Shown: positions 44,951 to 55,927, counted from the first letter of the stretch. The stretch is DNA of 64,000 bases from Pachyseris speciosa (GCA_016490735.1 JAEMWC010000625.1:112501-176500); one strand, 5' to 3'. Program-made: numbers and translations. Notes: generated by a model not told the origin, from the letters alone.

Positions 44951-46592
44951 TAAATTTGAATTGGTTTATTCCGCAAGCAAACTCAATGTTTTAGATGTCA
45001 CACTCCATTTGGTAAATGGTTATATCCAAACTGATGTTTATTCTAAGCCTACTGATAGCCACTTGTACCTTCCCCCGTCGAGTGCCCATCCTAAACATGT
45101 TTTCAAAGCGATCCCCTTTGGGGTCGCTTCGAGACTACGTAGGAATTGTTCTGAGGACGATTTTCTCGCCAAAAGACTGGAGGAGTACAAGGGCTATCTA
45201 ATCGAACAGGGATATTCGGCAGAATTGGTTTCACGTGAATTTTCTAGGGCAGCGAATATTCCGAGAAATGACTTACTTAAAGCCAAAGTCAAGGAGCCTA
45301 AAAAGATTTTTCCTTTTGTTCTCACATATAATCCCAATTTACCGTCTATTAATAGGTTAATCAAAAAGCATATTCATCTTTTGCTTTCATCTCCAAAACT
45401 TAGGAAGCTTTTCCCACCGAATTCTATTATTTCATCTTTTCGCAGACCTAAGAACCTCAAAGAAATTTTGGCACCTTCTAAGTGCGGTAAGAGCTCGCTT
45501 TAATCAAATACAGCATCCACAGCCGGCTGTTTCACATGTGATAAATCTAGATGCGATCTTTGCAAGAATTTCTTTGTCAACTCTCAAACTTTTTCCAGCG
45601 CACAAACTGGTAAAACCTATTTTGTTCGGCAGAAACTTTCGTGTAATTCCTCAAATGTGATTTATTTGGTTCATTGTAAGAAATGCAATCTCCAGTATGT
45701 TGGATCGACCACCACGGAATTTAAAGTTAGATTTAGAAATCACAAATCGTCCATGAGAACCAATAAGAAGACTTGCGAGGTCGCCACACACTTCAACCGA
45801 ACTCCGCACGTGCTATCGGACTTTACATTTCAATGTATCGATCAAATCCAAACTAACACGTCCGAAAACACTGAACAGCTATTAATTACGAAAGAAGCAT
45901 ACTGGAGTGCGCAGTTGTTTTCCCTTTCACCTTATGGACTTAATAAAAGACAAGAATTTCATTCAAAAAACCGCATCCATTATACTTAATTTCAGCAGAG
46001 TTTGGACAATAGGTTTCGATTTTCTTAAGGTGCGTATTGGCAGTGAATTTATTTTTATATATTTTAACAAGTCAGTGTGTACCGACTCATTAATTGTAAT
46101 CTTTAGCACTTGTAGTTGCTTCAGCGCTCAGGGGCCCTCTTTTGGGGATTCTGTTATTTTTGTGCTAGCTAGGTCATTCAAAGGCTCTTTGTTGGGAAAT
46201 TATTACTTATTGTTTAAGGGCCCTCTTTAGGGATTTTGTTATGATACTGACAGGTATGATGATTCAGAGGCCCTTGATGGGGAACCTGTTGCGCTGCGAC
46301 AATTACATAACATTTATCACTAGTTCTATTATTGTTGTTATTCCGCATCCTGTTAATTTACCGTAGTCGTTTCATACTTTTTGTACACCTATTGTTTTTC
46401 GTTTCATTGTCTGAGTTACGTAACCCGTATGTAATTTGTAACCATTGTTGTAAAATCATATTTAAATTGTAGGTTTTTAACATTCTGTTTGTAACTGACG
46501 AAGGTCGAGAGACCGAAACGTTTTTTAATCATAAATTTTTAAATTTTTATCGTTTTTTGAACCAAAAGTTGTCCATTTTCGGTCTTTTTAAC

Positions 46593-46600
<8 letters not shown>
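44951..46600 (+). mobile_element. Penelope-like element, plus-strand inverted copy
   Basis: This copy begins inside the RT C-terminal region (KFELVYSASKLNVLDVTLHL) and continues through the GIY-YIG domain (45657-45989, CNLQYVGSTTTEFKVRFRNH) to the 3' end. It is nearly identical to 42460-44107 in reverse. The RT tail and GIY-YIG part share one frame interrupted by a single TAA after CGKSSL (45501-45503). Confidence 0.85.

Positions 46601-46664
<64 letters not shown>
46598..46664. repeat. (AT)n microsatellite
   Basis: AT dinucleotide tract directly following the 3' end of the plus-strand Penelope copy. Confidence 0.95.
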
Positions 46665-46668
<4 letters not shown>

Positions 46669-46715
46669 CCACAGAACATCGCAAATGCGTGATGATAAAG
46701 TTGACAATATAGATA

Positions 46716-47133
46716 AGGCTGGTTTTCACTATCGCACAAGAAAAAGCATAAACGTAACTGCACAAGCACAAGCACTCGCATAAGCAAGTGAGAACACCCA
46801 CGACTTAAGCGTGAGCATAAAGAAGAACAAGCATGGGTCGTTGTTCTTATGCTTATGTTATGTCGCAGTGCGAACGCGAGTAAATACGCACACGCGTATT
46901 AAAGGGCAGAGTGGGTCAAAGTGAGCGATGACTTGGTTGACCGCCTTGCGCTTATGCTTATTTCGCTCTCGTTCGCACTCCGACATAAGCATAACATAAG
47001 CATAAGAAAAACGAACTATGCTCGTCCTTCTTGTGCTTATACTTATGATTATGTCGTGGGTGTTCTCACTTGCTTATGCGAGTGTTTTTGTCTATATTTA
47101 TTCTTGTGCTTATTTCCTAGTGAAAACCAACCT
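46716..47133. mobile_element. Foldback MITE
   Basis: AGGCTGGTTTTCACTA at the left is mirrored by TAGTGAAAACCAACCT at the right. Inner inverted words (AAGCATAA/TTATGCTT, AGTGAGAACACCCACGAC/GTCGTGGGTGTTCTCACT) extend the arms over most of the element. No transposase. Confidence 0.8.
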
Positions 47134-47789
47134 GAGAAAGAGTGAGATTCTGCGCACGCGGACTGTAACATTTGAGAAGTTTTTAATAGGAGAGAAAGCG
47201 TCAGGAAATTAAAAACTTTTCTTGGAGCTGGTCATGGAAAAAATCAGGATTATAGGTCAGTTTCGTTTGGAAAGCGTAAATTAGCACGATGTTGCCGTTG
47301 AAACCGAATTTTGACATGGAATCAAATCGTGCCGTCACCAATTCCAATAGCATGACGTACTTAGCATGCTGTGTGACGTTATCAAACGTCGTGGCAAGTC
47401 TTAAGGGAGCACCTTTGGGCATGCTTTTTATTCATATTTGAACTCGCTTTCCTACCCTGCGAGTTCTGTGACAAACCCAAGAAGACCAAACCAAGGCCGC
47501 GCATGACTAAAAAGAAAATAGTTTTTTTCATTGTGACTACAGTATTTTAGCATCCGTTACTTTAAAAGAGAACTCAAGGAAAAAAAAAAGAAGAAAATTC
47601 AGGTTGGAAACTTTCTTCCCCCTATTCCAGAGTTCCCACAAAATGTGAAAAAGACTTAAAAGTGCAAGTGTAGACTACTTTGGAGGACTATCACACCAAT
47701 CTGGTTTAAACAAGTACATGTAACCTCCACTGGGGCAATTAACACCCATTCCCCTCCCTCTGCAAAAACAACAAATTGTCAGTTGCCTC

Positions 47790-47980
47790 CAGTATATCCA
47801 AAGGCGCGGATCCAGGGGAGGGACCCATTTGAGCCCCCCCCCCCCCCCCCCCCTTCTTTCTTTCTTTTTTTTTTTCTTATCCTTCAAATATTGAAATAAT
47901 ATTTGATTTCTCTGATTTCTCTGATTGAGGTGGAGAAAATTCACCCCCCATTTCAAAATCCTGGATCCGCGCCTGATCCA
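47790..47980. repeat. Small inverted-end repeat with a C run
   Basis: GGCGCGGATCCAGG at about 47803 is mirrored by CCTGGATCCGCGCC at about 47961. A run of ~20 C lies between. Non-coding. Confidence 0.6.
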
Positions 47981-48129
47981 GGCAGTCTTATTGATGACTG
48001 TATTATTTCAAGATACATAATAAGCTTAATTAGAAAGGCATATGGTTTAACCAACATTTAATATTTACATTTGTGCAAATTTACATTATCAATTACCACG
48101 AAAAACACTACATTTACACTGTTAAACAC

Positions 48130-48813
48130 AGGACTTCTCACTCCCCTTTGGGTAATTAAAAGCTTTTTCAGGTTACTGTTCGGAAAAATAAAATACAAAA
48201 TTTAGCCTTGAGGTTTTGTACGACCACGATATAAACGCGGACACCACGATAACAACATGGAATCGTTCGCAATCGTGACAAGTGTTTTCTCGCGTGGCAA
48301 GTCAGCTGAACTGCAACGAAAGGCTCGGCCACATATAGAGAAGGCTTGGTTACTGGATTGAGCCTGGTTTCTAAGCTCCCCGAGAAAGTGATCCCCAAAA
48401 AATTTTTGCTCGCGGCTAGGGATAAGGATTCCAGCGGTCATTTCAAGAATCTATGACGTCAATGGTGGGGAAGAAATGAATTATGTTTTCAGGGACCAAG
48501 AGGCAGATCTTGTAGTTGCAACGTAGGCCTTTTGCAACGGAAAAGGCGGGTAAATCCCATTCTGCAATCGTCTACAGCTCAAGTACAATCTAGTGAAATT
48601 CTCCAACGTTCACTGGAGCCCGACACGCTGCTTACGTTGACATATTTAGACGGTCTGAATGGGAGTAACTCGATAACACTTAACACTTAATTTTTTGGTT
48701 CTGTGACATGAAAAGTTAAATTTTTAGGCATTTAAACACTAACAGTAAAAAATTCACTGTAACAGTAATTTTTTTTTCAGAAAGAAACAAAATGAGCCCC
48801 CAAAAGGCCAATA
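48130..48813. other. No recognised gene
   Basis: Overlapping minus-strand frames at 48168-48441 match nothing I know. A CRE-like TGACGTCA lies at 48453. I see no splice site or domain to support a gene. Confidence 0.4.
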
Positions 48814-50033
48814 CAGTTAGTTGCCCTATTTCCGGACACTTTTTGCAAAACTGTCATATCTTACCTCAAAACAGCATAAAAGAGCTAAAAATTAGCCACA
48901 ATATAGCTTCTACTGCTAGTAATTAGGGCATGAAGTTTCATTGCTTGAAGATCTTTAGTTTCTTTGTAATTACGGAAAGAACTACGTCAAATTCGTTGCC
49001 CTAATTCCGGACGATCGTTACGAGATAAATACTCCCTTTTTCTTTGAAATATTCTTCTTGATCATTGCAGAATACATCATATAAAAGTCAAATAAACCCA
49101 TTCCTTTAAAAACTTTCTCTCTATACGAATTTTAAGGTATTTTCTTTCATTTTAGAGAAGGAGTCATTAGCCCGCGAATGCTGGAGCTCGCAACATTCTC
49201 ATAGGACGTAAATATTGACAAACTCGCGCGGTGCTGGAATCAAAATTAAAATCGTTATCCAGCATTTTAACCACCGATTTTGCTTTTAAATTCAAAATGA
49301 TAAATTAATCACACTAGTGTAATACAATTTTCTCTTAAGTAGTTCTTCTTTTGCCTTTTTTGTAATACTTTTCTTTTTCCTTTAAACAAAGGTTAGCAGA
49401 TTTTTATTTATTTTTATTTTTCCTGGCCCGCCTCGATTAGCCTCCGCTACCTGCGGTGCCAGGTCTGTTATTACTGTATCATGTGCCAAAATGTAATAAA
49501 GTTGTCTTGTCTTGTCTTGTCACAAAAGCACTTGTTAATCAACAACTATTCCAGGAATTTCTTTTTAAAAATACCTATAGTTTGCCGGCTATCGTTAGGT
49601 ATCCGGAATTAGGAACACCTCACCAAAGATGCAAATAAACTCTTTAGTAGTCTTGCTCGAAGATACGAAACTGCAAACGGAAAATTCTTATATGCTGGAA
49701 AACCTAGGCCTTTTGGCTTTATTCGCGTCGAAAAAAAGGTACAATCTATCGCGCATTTTTTGATAAGAGGTCGCTTAATTGAAAAGATATAATTTGACGC
49801 GCAGTGAAAATCACATTCAATAAGAAACAAATTTTACCTACCTCGACGAAAACTTAAATCTTCCCACTTAAACGGAGCCTAGCTCGGCCACGAAAAGAAC
49901 AAACGAAAGCAGACTAGTCGATAAATCATCGAAAAGGATCATTCGGGTTTGCTTTGTTTTTACAACGAAATACAAAATCGTAAAGTTAAAATGTCCGGAA
50001 ATAGGGGTGCCTGGGAAATAGGGCTACAAACTG
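48814..50033. mobile_element. Non-autonomous DNA transposon with CAGTT...GCCCTATTTCC ends
   Basis: The left end reads CAGTTAGTTGCCCTATTTCC then GGACA. The right end reads TGTCCGGAAATAGG, then GAAATAGGGC and AAACTG, an imperfect inverted repeat. An internal GCCCTAATTCCGGAC copy is at about 48999. No transposase frame is present; the ends resemble pogo/Tc1-like elements (inference). Confidence 0.5.
49400..49519 (+). repeat. LINE 3' end with (TTGTC)n tail
   Basis: The sequence ends AATAAAGTTGTCTTGTCTTG with three TTGTC units, the way CR1/L2-like LINEs terminate in short tandem repeats instead of poly(A). No coding part remains. It lies inside the element at 48814-50033. Confidence 0.5.
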
Positions 50034-50508
50034 TTTACTCATTTAGTATATAACGGAGTTTTTGGCCATTTTCCAACAATTCCCGATTATTTCAAGATTT
50101 TCGAAGACCACCGAAGACTGACGAAGATGTCAGAAGACTACCAAAGATTTCCAAGAAGAACTCCGAAAATTTTCGACTTCAGTTTTGTCGTTATATTCAC
50201 ATGGGAAAGAAATATTTTTTACAGTTTACAGATTCGAATTTTTTCAGGGAGAAAAATCCCTGTTTAATCGTTTAATTAAATGGAAAATTTCTTAGAATCT
50301 TGGGGCAATTTTCTTAATTGAGATAATTAAAATGGATTTAACTGTCCGGTATGAAGGTCTGCCTTGAAGCATACGCTGCTCTAGAATAGCTAGGACTCAA
50401 GTTTTATTGTGACGTCACGAATTTGAACCGTTGTAGTTTTGCTCACGACCGTAACAAGTTGTAATCGGTAGGTTCTCGGTTTATAAGTGTGTTTTCAGGC
50501 CACTTTCC

Positions 50509-50895
50509 ACTACAGAAGCTCCCAGGCTGGCATCGTTAAGCTGGAATGGAGAGTAGAGGCAAACCTTTGAACGAAACCAGAGGTGAGAGACAATTTCCTG
50601 GCGACTGGGACGCCAAACGTGTTCGTGTCGAGTCATGACGGCTTAGAAGTGAAGTTCGTCTCTCTAGCCGTTCTGTGATGGATTCTTGGACAAAGGAAGA
50701 CAATTTTGGCAAGATTTGACTTGCAAAGAACTTAACGAGTACCATAGCTTGCCAGTGGGTCTGGATGGCTCGACACTAGAAATAAAAATCTATAAAATGA
50801 AGATGGCGGAACTTCCATTTCGCTGTGGTATCCAAATCACCCAGAATGCAATTCGGGCGTCAAAGAGGAAAGCTGATGCTTTAGCTCGAAGCAAA
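50509..50895 (+). repeat. Inverted duplication, copy 1 (5' part of a THAP-type locus)
   Basis: Reverse-complement match to about 63175-63552, including CAGAAGCTCCCAGG, GGAATGGAGAGTA, CCAGAGGTGAGAGACAA and AAGATGGCGGAACTTCCATTT. It lies just upstream of the THAP exon on the same strand and may hold its leader or promoter (inference). This copy has stops in frames that stay open in the other. Confidence 0.7.
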
Positions 50896-51205
50896 TGGCT
50901 GATGAATGATATTACAATTACGTGGGATACAGTTCGATCATCCTCGCGTTTCACTGGTCGGAAATCGTATCGTCCAGGTGATGTCCCAAAGAAATGTGTC
51001 AACTTCTCATTATCACATCACGCACATTTCGGCTATGAAATGGCCTCTATGTAAGGTACCACATTGTGCGTGGAAAAAAATTCCGGTCTTGCATCAGTTT
51101 TTGAGTATAAATATAGGTTTTTTTCTTGCTTTAGCTCGGTTGACTTGTGTATATTACATTGCATGTACCGGTGTTTGTTATTGTTATTGATCTTATTTTG
51201 ATATC

Positions 51206-51545
51206 ATGGTGTACTGTGCCGCTTACAGATGCAATAATGATTCCCGGCGATTCAATAGGAAGAACGGCGGAGTTAGTTACCAACGTTTTTCCAAGGACCA
51301 AGAACTCTTGAAAGAATGGTTGGTGAAAATGACCCGTGTTGATCTCATCGTTACCGACGAGAGCAGAGTGTGATCGGAACATTTCGAGCAGCACTGCCAT
51401 GAACGAGATCTAAAAGCAGAACTGCTTGGGAAGGAACCGATTTATAATTTAAAACCGGATACCGAGCCAACAATTCTTGTCCATCGACCAACGAAGAAAC
51501 CTCGGATGTCATTTGAAAAGCGCATCGAAGAGAGCAAGGAAATAG
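51206..51545 (+). pseudogene. THAP zinc-finger exon with a stop at a zinc-ligand cysteine
   Basis: The frame from ATG 51206 reads MVYCAAYRCNND, KEWLVKMTRVDL, then VTDESRV, a stop at 51371-51373, then SEHFEQHC and RMSFEKRIEESKEI. It ends at ATAG|GTAAGT, a perfect donor in phase 1. The stop replaces the cysteine of the conserved VCSEHF motif by one base (TGC or TGT to TGA). THAP domains are DNA-binding C2CH zinc fingers found in transposase-derived genes. With the stop the product would be ~55 residues and lack the finger. Confidence 0.8.
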
Positions 51546-52037
51546 GTAAGTGCACTTTGTCAGTTTACGTGTCAAAACTCCATTATCACCCTTGATGCAT
51601 CGCGCGCCGCGACCGTTAATTCTGGAATTTCGCGTAACACTAAATTACTCGGACTTTGAAGCCCTTGTTTTATCGCTCTTGTTTTGTCGCATCTTGAACA
51701 AATCTCCAAATTTATGGCCGTAAATATGTTCCCTGTTTATTCTTCTTTATTTTCCTTGTATTATTATGGGAACAATTTTTATGTATGTAAATTTTGGCCC
51801 GTTTAAAGTCAAAAGAGTCAGTGTGGCAATAGTCCGAAACGGTAACTTCGCAACGTTATTTTACAGTGTATATCAAAGTGAGATTTAAGGAGGATTTAGA
51901 CTCGTCGTCTGTTCAAGTTTGGTGCTTTTTACCTCGGCGCTTTCAAGAATTCGTTAAGTTTATTGGAGCCGACTTACTGCGATTTGGAAAGTGATTTGAT
52001 GGCGAGTATTAAAAATTATCAACTGAAATTATACGTG

Positions 52038-52277
52038 TCGGGATAATTGTTTAACGCGTCTTTGATGTTTTACCTCAGGGTCAGTTTGTATTATCGGTTC
52101 TGCGGCTTTGGTCAACTCTTCAGTGTTTTTAATCCGACTTGCGCTAAGTCTCTTTATGTGTCGGGATAATTGTTTAACGCGTCTTTGATGTTTTACCTCA
52201 GGGTCAGTTTGTATTATCGGTTCTGCGGCTTTGGTCAACTCTTCAGTGTTTTTAATCCGACTTGCGCTAAGTCTCTT
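52038..52277. repeat. 120-base tandem duplication inside the segmental copy
   Basis: TCGGGATAATTGTTTAACGC starts at 52038 and 52158 and the two units are almost identical, including GCGCTAAGTCTCTTTAT. The 23.6 kb copy has one unit only, so the duplication is later than the segmental copy. Confidence 0.85.
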
Positions 52278-52754
52278 TATTGACTGCTATTTTTATTCCC
52301 CATCGGGAATTCTAGCTTCACATACAGTTCTCCGCTTACCTAAACTGCCGAGATCTGCCGTGATCGATGAGGACTTCAACGCTTTTGTTTCCTCCCGTGT
52401 TTTAATGTGGAGGTTAACGCTTTCCTCCTTTTGTCAAGCCGCATGGTCGACTATATTTTGAACACAGTATAAAGCGACAGGATAATTGAATGAGAACGTA
52501 TAACGTTAAGAGTATTTTTCTTACTGCAAATTAGAAACCACTACACGACAATAAATGTTTTCTTGTGGATATTTTGCCACCATCCTCGGCACATAATCAG
52601 CGTGTTTTATCAATAACGGTTCGTTCAATACTTTGCTATTTTTATTTTCAACCTGTGAAGGGATTGTTCACGGTTTTAATGAAGAAATACGAATAATCAC
52701 AAACTACTACCTCCCGTCTTTTCATCTGTATTTACTTAACTCTAAATTACCATT

Positions 52755-53003
52755 TATTTCACAAACAATGACGAGAAATATTGCAGTCCTCCTTTTTCCA
52801 TTTTCTTCCAATAGCTGAAGATGCTGGGAGTAGTTCTACGCAAAGCTTCGTGCTTGATTCATTGTTAGGTTGTTCATCGGCCCAGTCAGTGTAGTTAGGA
52901 CGTGATCCGTCGATCCATACTCAGCTTGAGGTTTCCTTGAGATCTTTATACAGACCGATCCATGTGTTCTGTACCGATTCCGTGAAAAGTGGTTCTTGTT
53001 CAG
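52755..53003 (-). pseudogene. Dead copy of the receptor's C-type lectin exon
   Basis: The minus strand reads ESVQNTWIGLYKDLKETSS, then TGA (52923-52921) in place of the Trp of SSWVW, then VWIDGSRPNYTDWADEQPNN and LCVELLPASSAIGRKWKKED. The 5' third of the exon is missing and the end is altered by a small deletion near 52768. It cannot be spliced in frame. Confidence 0.85.
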
Positions 53004-53094
53004 TAGGGCCATATACACTAAAATAGCTTCTTAGCAGAAATTATGAAACTTAACTTTTTTTTAGTGAGAAAATAAAAGCTTTTATAATATTCAG

Positions 53095-53335
53095 GACATG
53101 TATGTATTTCCAGTGATCAATAAAGTATGGGCAGAGGCGTATGCGTATGCGCTGAAAGAAAAGGAGTTGTGGCTGTCAGGGGATGGTCGTTGTGACAGTC
53201 CAAGGCACAATGCTAAATATGCTACCTACACAATGATAGATCAGCTCAGTGAAAAAATTGTCGATTTCCAAATTGTTCAGGTTAATTAGTGAAGTAACAA
53301 GCAGTAACGCTATGGAAATGGAAGGATTTACTTCT
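53095..53335 (+). pseudogene. Fragment of a THAP-type/transposase-derived gene
   Basis: After tataatattcag|GAC the frame reads VFPVINKVWAEAYAYALKEK, WLSGDGRCDSPRHNAKYATY and DQLSEKIVDFQIVQV, then stops. Adding one base restores SEVTSSNAMEMEGF, so there is a one-base frameshift near 53288. From memory this segment belongs to uncharacterised THAP-associated proteins in cnidarians and fishes. It is probably the downstream part of the locus starting at 51206. Confidence 0.55.
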
Positions 53336-53415
53336 TCGCTCTCCTCATCTGATTCAGTGGGTTCTTCGCCTGGAGGATAAGTTGGCTCAAACTGAAAGGG
53401 CTGTACACCACTCAT
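53320..53415 (-). pseudogene. N-terminal exon fragment (GVQPFQFEPTYPPGEEP type)
   Basis: A minus frame starting at ATG 53415 reads SGVQPFQFEPTYPPGEEP followed by an acidic stretch. From memory this resembles the start of uncharacterised cnidarian proteins. It converges on and abuts the plus-strand fragment ending near 53335, so two unrelated gene pieces are joined tail to tail. Confidence 0.4.
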
Positions 53416-53689
53416 ATCACGCAGAAATTAAGAATAAGAGCAGAACCAAACATAGTTTTTCACCAATATGCTCGCCGTTGTCGCCGATGTCTTCTCCATC
53501 AGTGACGTCATATCATACAGCTGACATCTAACCTGAGCCCGCAATGGTAAGGTCTCAAGAGAGGGAGAAACGCAACTACAGAAGGCCAAAATCAACTAAC
53601 CAAACTTTATATTTAGTTTGCTTGTCATATCACCCAACCGACCTCTTTCAAGCTACAGACGCAATGCTGTAGAAAATAGTATGGAAAGG

Positions 53690-53870
53690 TGATCTGAGCC
53701 AGTGGCACAGCGCATTTGGATCCCCCCTTCCCCCGGCGGATTTGCACCCCGGTCCAGATCTGCTTGTGGATCAGATTTGGAGCCCCTACTCCAGAACTGT
53801 TAGCAGATATGAACCCCCTTTTACGGATTTGGACCCCCTCCTAAAAACAAGCTTTCTATTGAGTAACGTA
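53690..53870. repeat. Degenerate GGATTTGGACCCCC-type repeat
   Basis: The words ATTTGGATCCCCCC, GATTTGCACCCC, GATTTGGAGCCCC, ATGAACCCCC and GATTTGGACCCCC recur within 150 bases, like the accctatttcagacc repeat at 8 kb. Non-coding. Confidence 0.5.
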
Positions 53871-54632
53871 ACAAAATTCCTTTGCAAATTGTGTTTGAAG
53901 TTGTTAAAAAAGCAAATATAAATATTGAGGTAGTTTTCCTTAATAATCTTTAATACTTTGTGTAAAAAAGAACCTACAACGCTAGTTTGCATCTATAAAC
54001 TTTTAAAACCAAACATTGTTAACAACGTAGATCAATACCTAAGGACAGGTCTGTTTCCCCGTTCAACTGTAGGCTACTTAGTTATGGTTTAAGGCCACTA
54101 GATATTGGTGGAGAAGCCTGGCGACTGCTCCTTTGAACAAGTCAGTTATATAATGATTCAGATCATCACTTCGGAATGAATGAAATTTCAATTATCCACA
54201 GCCTCCCATGAGACAGTCGGAAATCAGAAATTGTGTATCCTCTGGATATATGTATGCCTCAAAAAACGTATGAAAGAAAGATACATGGAAATCAATAAAA
54301 AATATTTAGATGATATGAATTAAGAGCAAGATATTTCTGTTGATCGGTTACTTCTTGACCTTACTATCACACAAAATCTGCTTGCTAACATTAAGCCAAT
54401 CAATCACTGCACCTGCAGTGTTTTCAAAAAGAAATCCAGCTGTTCTTCTGGCCAACCAAGGGCATTAGAGCAAACAACATGATAATAAAATATTGGGCAT
54501 TTGTTTGATACCACCATTAAGGTAATTAACAGTGTGTAGTATAAGGATGTAAGTGTAGTATAAGGATTTCTTGCTTCGCAAGAAAGGTAAGGACTATCTC
54601 ACATTTATCCATGTACATTTGAAATTGCTCAG

Positions 54633-54806
54633 CAGATATACTTCATCAAACATCAGAAATCCCATTAAACATTAGTGCCAAATGTTATCCAAACATCCCA
54701 CAAGATTGGTATGACCAGCTACTAATAAAATTAATTGAAAGACTGTATGCAGGAGAAGGAAGTCCGAAGGATGTGCACATTGATGAGAAAGAGCTTACTT
54801 TAAGTT
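54633..54806 (+). pseudogene. Unrecognised exon-like fragment
   Basis: Following an acceptor-like ttgaaattgctcag the frame reads ADILHQTSEIPLNISAKCYP, then DWYDQLLIKLIERLYAGEG and SPKDVHIDEKEL without a stop. SPKDVyID also occurs in repeat X at 25.5 kb. I do not recognise the family; probably transposon-derived. Confidence 0.35.
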
Positions 54807-54989
54807 TAATTTTAAGTTTAAGTTTAATAATACTTGGTCATGAGAATGCAAGTAAGTTGATACAAAACAAAAAAAAGTGCATAACTGGAGAATAATAGGG
54901 AGAAACTAAATTCTCATACAAAGAATATTATCAAATATTAAACATACTAAAAACTAAGAGGTGAAATTTAAACGCTGCCAAAAACTGAC

Positions 54990-55420
54990 CTAATTAAATT
55001 AAATCGAATATTTTTTCCACTTCATTGCGATTGTATACTGCCAATCTTATTTACAACACTAACATTACTTACAATTACTAGCAACGTTACTTAGAAATCT
55101 AACACTATTTACAACGTTAACATTACTTAGAAATCTAACACTATTTACAATGCTAACATTACTAATAAAATTTTAAACACTAACTTCACTTACAGTACTA
55201 ACATCACTTTTTTTTACAGACAAGAAATGGTTCTACTTAACAATAGTACTACTAGCCCTAACACTTAAAAAAAAAAAAAAAGAACAAAAAATCAAACAAA
55301 CAAACAAAAAACAAAACAAAAAAAATACTGCTACTTAACTATAGCACCTTAAAATAGCAATTACAAAAAATCCTTCCACTTCATGTAAAAACAATTAAGT
55401 CTGTTTTCACGTGTGGCGAT
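54990..55420. repeat. Low-complexity tract, likely LINE 3' UTR
   Basis: Diverged units of AACATTACTTAGAAATCTAA and ACACTATTTACAA repeat between 55030 and 55200, followed by A- and T-rich runs. It directly follows the end of the LINE ORF2 on the minus strand. Confidence 0.5.
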
Positions 55421-55444
55421 ATACTTTTCTAGTTCTATTTTTTC

Positions 55445-55927
55445 TCATACCGAAATGGCAAAGTCTGAAAATTGATATTTTTTTATATTTGTTGCGCAGT
55501 TGAACAGAAAATGCTTACCGATAAGAATAAGGTGGTTAAGAGTTTGAAGCGAAGAGGAGTCTGTTAAAACGCCGTATATGATTTCACTTTCTGTAAAACG
55601 TGTCACGTTATGTTCCTTACATATTGAACGGTACCACTCACTAAATTCATTCCAGAAAGATGCAGCTAAAGGGCAGTGTACGAATAAGTGAGAAATAGTT
55701 TGCTTGATGTCTGGACAAAAAGGACAAGTGGGTGAATTTATCTTTTTCATTTTGTAGAGACGACTATTGGTAGTAAGTATGTTGTGTATTACTTTAAATT
55801 GAAACACAGATAGTTTGACCTCCTTAGTAACAGCGAAGGGAAGTGAGTATACTTCGCGGCGTTGTGCTAGATCAAAGCCACACTTACGTAGTTTTTGTCT
55901 GCCGTAGGTGCGGGAAGATTCTCGCAC
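55445..55927 (-). pseudogene. LINE ORF2 C-terminal zinc-binding domain
   Basis: Reads FQFKVIHNILTTNSRLYKM, then CPFCPDIKQTISHLFVHCPL and FWNEFSEWY, the CPxC...HLFxxCP motif at the end of many LINE proteins. It is in a shifted frame relative to 55867-57009. Confidence 0.85.

Larger units (their letters stand above)
51591..53003. repeat. Segmental duplication, copy 2
   Basis: Diverged copy of 23171-24789 in the same orientation, lying between the THAP exon and the next fragment of that locus. It includes its own internal 120-base tandem duplication (52038-52157 and 52158-52277). Confidence 0.85.

Noticed and set aside
46494..46520. Hammerhead ribozyme call for the Penelope 3' end
   Set aside because: There is an extra A between the CTGACGA core and stem II and no convincing stem III or cleavage triplet. 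It is kept only as a lower-interest observation.
46539..46801. Ile-Tyr repeat frame resembling a membrane protein or signal peptide
   Set aside because: It is the translation of the (AT)n tract and part of a MITE.
52029..52238. Repetitive minus-strand frame with duplicated 40-residue unit
   Set aside because: It is produced by the 120-base tandem duplication in intronic sequence; the single-unit copy at 23.6 kb has no such frame.
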